Below, piece after piece: positions 59,458 through 64,000 of a stretch of 64,000 nt of DNA. How positions within the stretch are numbered: the stretch's first letter is position 1; the number at the start of each line of letters is the position of its first letter. This DNA comes from Nyssa sinensis (lineage: Eukaryota; Streptophyta; Magnoliopsida; Cornales; Nyssaceae). A model generated the notes under the pieces. The model saw only the letters and a program-made list of their open reading frames with translations. It did not search any database and was not told the origin of the DNA. Location: the NCBI GenBank assembly GCA_008638375.1, contig CM018033.1, positions 12,061,880 to 12,125,879 on the forward strand, given 5' to 3'. The position numbers and the translations under genes are program-made.

Positions 59458-61815
59458 CTGTATGAAATAGAAATTTAAGAAAACAGTGGACTAGGGCAAA
59501 GTGTCGTGGGGGCTTGGGGGACGACGATGAACAGGGGATTGCAAACGACGCCGTTTAAAATAGTTTTGGCCACACGACGCCGTTTTAAACTATGAGATAT
59601 TACATTAAGACCTAAATTGCGCCGTTTTGAGTTAGAGCATTAAGTAGAACGACGTCGTTTTGCTTCCGTGTTTTTAAAACAATACTGATACCGGTCTGTT
59701 TGGTTACAAGTGAAGGCCATGGATTTGATATCCCTGTTTGGAACGAGGATAACCTATCCTCAAATCGACCCATTGTTCGCCGTTTGGATCTAGAAACATT
59801 TGAAAAATAAAAAGGGTTGCCACCCCTGGGACTCGAACCTAAACCAATGCGCATGCGAGAGACTTAAGTCTCACGTGCACACCACTGTGCCACTGAGGCA
59901 CATGTGGTTTTTTGGACCAATATATAGATAATACATAATAATAATGTTAAATTAATTAAATTAATTTAAAAATATAAAAATAACCCGACGTCTAAATTTA
60001 ACAAATGAATAGTATATTTTATCTATGTTGGACATTCTGGACCCAATGATGGGGTTCATTATGTGAACTGGGGTTCCAAAAAATTAAGTCATATAAAATG
60101 TGAAATTACTATTTTGCCATTGGAGATACCCAAAGCCAAATGAGTGGCCGTTAAAGTCTAGATTTATTTTATTAGAAGTCCCGGACTCAACGGTGGAGTC
60201 CATTTACCCAAATATAATATTCCGAAAATCGATAAGTAAATTAACAACTCAAAAACATGCTAAATGATACCTGAGGAAGTTGAGTAATTAAAGTAGAATA
60301 CACGAGCATTAGAATCAACCTAGACAATTAAGGACAATGAATTATTAATAGATCGGAATTGACCATAATAATTAATTTGCTAGTTTATAGGAACCTCCAA
60401 AGAAAAAGAAAAGGAAACTTGAGATTGTGGAACCGCTTGTAATAGTTTTGAGGTAAATAACTCCTATGCTTTAATATGGGTTATTCCTAGCCAAGTCACA
60501 TTTATTTTCAAATGCTGCAAAACTTGTACTCTATTTCTTGCCTAATGAACTTGATTTCTCCAGTTTGATGCCAATCGACTTATGATTATTTGTTTTTGCT
60601 TGTACTTTGGATTCGATTTGCTTGCCTATATGATTTTAAAAACCTGATTACCAATACTTAAGAAAAACTGTGCCTTCATTTGTACCATGCCATGATCTTG
60701 TGATATAACTTATTGTTGGAGATCTTGTTTGTTCCACAGACTTTATTTCTCGTTGAATGACATTTTGGTTGTTTCATACGATTGTACATCCCGTGTGAAA
60801 TTTTGATAATCATGATATTTTGTAAGTGTCTACGCTTGTGCTTAGTCGCAATGGCCCATCTATTTATAGATTGCGTGGTGGACCCTTTGGGGTCGTTTGT
60901 GTCCTTCGGGGATCTGAGGTGAAAGAGCTCTAGCGCTATTAAGTAAGCCCAAGAGAGAAAGGCGGACCTGAATGTGCGTTTCTGAGGGTATGTCAGGCCT
61001 CGGTTGGTTTACGCATCTGTAGTATTAGAACTTGATAATGATATTTTTTTCTATTCGTTGGATGATCATATTGTATGCCCTGTGAATGATCATAAAATTG
61101 CAAGCATGAAACACTTTTGATTGGCTAACGTATTGTTTGTGGCAGGGAGTCATCATGTTAGGCTAGATCCCATTTTGGGATGATTTTGTCATCACTTTTT
61201 GTATCATATTGTGGGAAAAGCTTTTTTGGACCCTCGGGTCATTATTGTTATTTCTTGGTGACTGGTTATATAATATTTTTTTCTTCTATATTCTTGTGAT
61301 CTAACCCTGACCCATGGCAAAGTTAGGACTTTACTTACTGAGTTAAGTTAGCTCACTCCTTACTTATGACCATTTTTCAGGTGGCCCTACGAGGGACGAA
61401 ATGAAATGAGATAAGTAGTGGAGCTAATGAAGCCCAAGTGATTAAAACTGATGATATAAACTCCAAGTCAAAGTTGACCACATACTCTGTAAGGTTAAGT
61501 TCAAAATAGTGTATTATGATGTTGCATCATTAGTGATGAGTTTAGCCTAGTATGTTGAATTACCATGATTAAATTGTACTTGGAGATATTCTGATTGTTG
61601 GTCATTGAAGATGAGCTTTCGATCAAGTGAATTGTATTGTTGTAACTTCCGCTTTAAGTAATACAATGATATATGATTCATGTTAAAAAAAAAAAAAAAG
61701 AAAAAAAAAAGAGATTTTATCACTCTTTTACAGTTCATCTGATTTAGTATGGCTTGTCTGAGTGGCAGTGTCGGTCACCGACCCCTAATCCACGTAGGTG
61801 AGTTTCGGGTCGTGA
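59458..61815 (+). mobile_element. Truncated copy of element E in unit 2
   Basis: 3' part of the non-coding element, ending GGGTCGTGACA near 61815. It retains the tRNA-like module, two subrepeats, the exon-like segment (from 60391, donor now GTAAAT) and the acceptor at 61380. The 5' truncation is the duplication breakpoint. Confidence 0.85.
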
Positions 61816-63370
61816 CATATATGCTACCAAACACATCTTAATTAATTGGGTGAATTTCACCAAGGAAAATGATTGGTACACCAGCTTGGTATATCGGATG
61901 ATGTATCAATAGTTTTTTGTAATTAATAGATGTGTTTGGTTTTAAGGAATATAATCACCTAATTAGGATCAGTAAGACACCAAATCAAATAAGAAACGAA
62001 TCTGAAATTACACGCACACAAAAACATAAAGATTTACGTGGTTCACCCCAGAATAAGACTACGCACACAGTTTCTGCGGTTTCAGCATGATTTGAAAGCG
62101 TTATAAGTTATAATGAGATACAGCTCCTCAACTATAAATACATAGAATTAGGACAATAGGGAAATAAATTAGATCGTGTACAGTACTTATCAGAATCCAC
62201 ACTACCCAACATTTGGTCTTTTTATTTAAATTTTAAAGAAGAATTATGATTAATGATAACACCCAATAAACTAATTCGGTATAAGTAACATTACTCTTTT
62301 GCCAATATTGGTAATTAATACATGCAGGAAGGAAGGAAGGAAGAAAGAGAATTGATTCAATCGAAGAACATAAATAATAATGCAAAGCCGCATCCACATT
62401 GTTCTTATCACAAAAGAATAAAAATAAAAGATAAAAAAAAATTAAAAGAAGTCAAGATGCTAAATTGGTGGCCTAACAAATATGGTACTATATGAGACTG
62501 ATGTGAATTTATTCTTCAAAAAGAAGTTTGTATTCTGCAATATCTCAGTGGCGGGAGCATACCCAATGTTACTAAATGAGACTGATGTGAATTTATTCTT
62601 CAAAAAGAAGTTTGTATTGTGCAACATCTCATGTGAATTTGAAGGTGTAGATGGAGCAATTTTGATTACTTGATAATAATTTTTAATTGAAGTACAAAAA
62701 ATGGTTTTTTCACAAATTCTTTGACAATAATGATGGAAAAATAAGAAGAAAGAAGGAGGGGACAGTATTGTCTTACTTTTACAGTTTTACTTCACCACCA
62801 ACTACGTAATTTGATTATTCATAAAGTCGCAAGGTAGCAGTGGATTGGAATAATTTGTATTATCCTTTAGCAATTCAAATGGATGGAATGAGAGATAGTT
62901 AGGGGAGAAATAGGCGTGCATGCCAAGTGACGCCTCAGACCAACATGGAATTGGAACTTATCTTTCTACTAGCTTCTTCATCGTCACAATCAAATGGAAT
63001 ATGAATTGTCAGTTAATGGTCCCTGCACCATCTCCTCTTTCTATCTTCCATAAAGGATGCAAGATGCTCGTCATCTTCTCCAAGCACAACTTTTTCAAAG
63101 ATAAGCACATGAGATGCCTTATCCCCTGCAAGCGGGTTACGGAAATATAAACTTTTGCAACCATTTCTGCCACAGATTTAAAACAACCTCACACTCACAC
63201 GCGCTCTTAAGCTCGTGCTTCAGCAGTTGATAGTTTCATCATTAACTGATCCATCTTAAGATTGCTGCTGGAGCCTGGAGTACTACTACTTGAGAACCTT
63301 ATAAATTAAAGGTAGTAGGGTATTTGGCATCAGTAGAGATACGGATAGAAATGACTGACTTGACCCCTGC
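61816..63370. other. Spacer upstream of PP2 gene 3
   Basis: Counterpart of 52856-54540 with the indels listed above. The open frame at 62920-63150 lies in the extra segment and has no family likeness. Confidence 0.5.
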
Positions 63371-63375
63371 CATCC

Positions 63376-63383
63376 TATAAAAA
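63376..63383 (+). promoter_or_regulatory. TATA box of PP2 gene 3
   Basis: TATAAAAA, 45 bp before the ATG at 63421, in a block that matches gene 2. Confidence 0.55.
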
Positions 63384-63420
63384 CAGGATTTCTATGGAAT
63401 GGTAGATTATGATGAAATAG

Positions 63421-64000
63421 ATGGGGTCAGGTTCGTCACGACATAAGGCGACTTCACAGACTAGTGAAGAACCCAGGAAGACAAACATTATTGAGACTCA
63501 GACTCAGACCACCACACAACAGATTCTGCTCCCTCATAAATATGAAGACATTGTGAAGGATGCTGATTCACCAATTGACAACTCCTCTATAGATAAGCTA
63601 TATGATCAGCTCTATGCTGGAGTGTTCCTCAACCGAAAGAGGAAGGCAAGTCCCATTGTGGTCTTCATATCCATACCAACAGCCTTAGATTCAAATGAAA
63701 CATTCAACACAATCATTGTCATATCATCACTATCATTGCTATTGTTATCATCACTAGCTACTTTTATTATCATTGCTATTCATTGTTACCAGATTAATTT
63801 TCTCATTTACACAGAAGTATTGGGTTGAAAGGAAGTCCAACAACAACTGCTTCATGTTGTTTGCAAGGGATCTCTTAATCACTTGGTCTGATGACATTCG
63901 TTACTGGCACTGGACCTACCTAAACGAAACAAGGTAAATTACAAGGAAGGTTTAATTCAAACTAAACACCAGGGAATGTTAAGAACAGAACCTGAAAAGA
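63421..64000 (+). CDS. PHLOEM PROTEIN 2-like A1-type gene 3, exons 1 and 2 (exon 3 off window)
   Basis: Exons 63421-63645 and 63815-63933 correspond exactly in length (225 and 119 nt) to those of gene 2, with the same GC donor (AAG|GCAAGT) and the same GT donor after exon 2; intron 2 runs off the edge. Over the 344 shared exon bases I count 15 differences, changing 12 codons for a different residue and only one silently. Exon 2 reads ITWSDDIRYWHWTYL, closer to the family RYW motif than gene 2's RFW. The intron 1 read-through frame is open to 63828 because the stop found in gene 2 is TAC here. Function is presumably as for gene 2 if exon 3 is intact. Confidence 0.85.

Larger units (their letters stand above)
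59458..64000 (+). repeat. Tandem duplication, unit 2 (runs off window)
   Basis: Copy of 50490 onward. It starts inside copy E without the element's first ~1.46 kb, then repeats the spacer and PP2 gene. Indels relative to unit 1: a ~75-bp tandem repeat at 62500-62620, about 306 extra bp at 62774-63079, and loss of about 500 bp corresponding to 53600-54118. Confidence 0.88.

Noticed and set aside
62920..63150. 76-codon open frame before PP2 gene 3
   Set aside because: It crosses the border between the unit-2-specific segment and the conserved promoter, which would not be expected of a real gene, and has no recognisable family.

Overview
This is nuclear DNA from a plant, most likely a eudicot. 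The evidence is three spliced genes of the PHLOEM PROTEIN 2 (PP2) lectin-like family, two Ty1/copia and two Ty3/gypsy (Tat/Athila-type) LTR retrotransposons, captured plant-type bZIP and glycine-rich RNA-binding gene fragments, and AT-rich spacers full of TA and CA microsatellites. There is no bacterial, organellar or CRISPR signal.

Positions 1-41851 form one deeply nested retrotransposon cluster. The outer host is copia element Co1 (minus strand; 5' LTR about 40574-41851). It was hit three times. Gypsy element G1 (minus) entered at 11657/11658. Non-coding element A (14412-21182, TSD ATCTT) entered its gag and itself holds element B (15703-18711, TSD CGAAA). Non-coding element F (21403-38116, TSD ATCAG) also entered gag. 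F contains a gypsy element A1 (23783-36664, TSD TGCCT), which in turn holds non-coding elements C (26990-30253, TSD CTTTT) and D (33410-35606, TSD GGGGC/AGGGC). On the left, G1 is broken by G, G by H, and H by I, with the remainders beyond the left edge. Most joins were checked by reading the interrupted protein across the duplicated target site.

The lettered elements A-I belong to one family: 2.2-3.8 kb, non-coding, TG...CA ends, 5-bp target duplications, no second LTR and no internal region. I orient them by the end reading TGTAAYAYCCCG. Almost all carry the same short purine-rich segment between an AG acceptor and a GTRAGT-type donor, then a 0.6-1.4 kb intron-like stretch ending in an acceptor, often TTTTCAG, about 0.3-0.5 kb before the 3' end. 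They also carry variable numbers of a ~140-bp subrepeat. This repeated spliced layout is the least expected feature of the window.

Positions 41997-47311 hold a second, complete but inactivated copia element, Co2 (plus, TSD ATTTT). From 47312 on the DNA is genic: a PP2-A-like gene (47791-48684), non-coding element E (49028-52855), and a second, different PP2-A1-like gene (54603-55823). From about 50490 a segment is tandemly duplicated with a period of about 8.97 kb. The second unit starts near 59457, begins inside a truncated copy of E, and carries a third PP2 gene (63421 to beyond the right edge). The PP2 genes are the only apparently functional protein genes. They encode phloem lectin-like proteins expected in sieve elements and companion cells. 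Genes 2 and 3 use a GC-AG first intron, and their exons differ more than that intron does.
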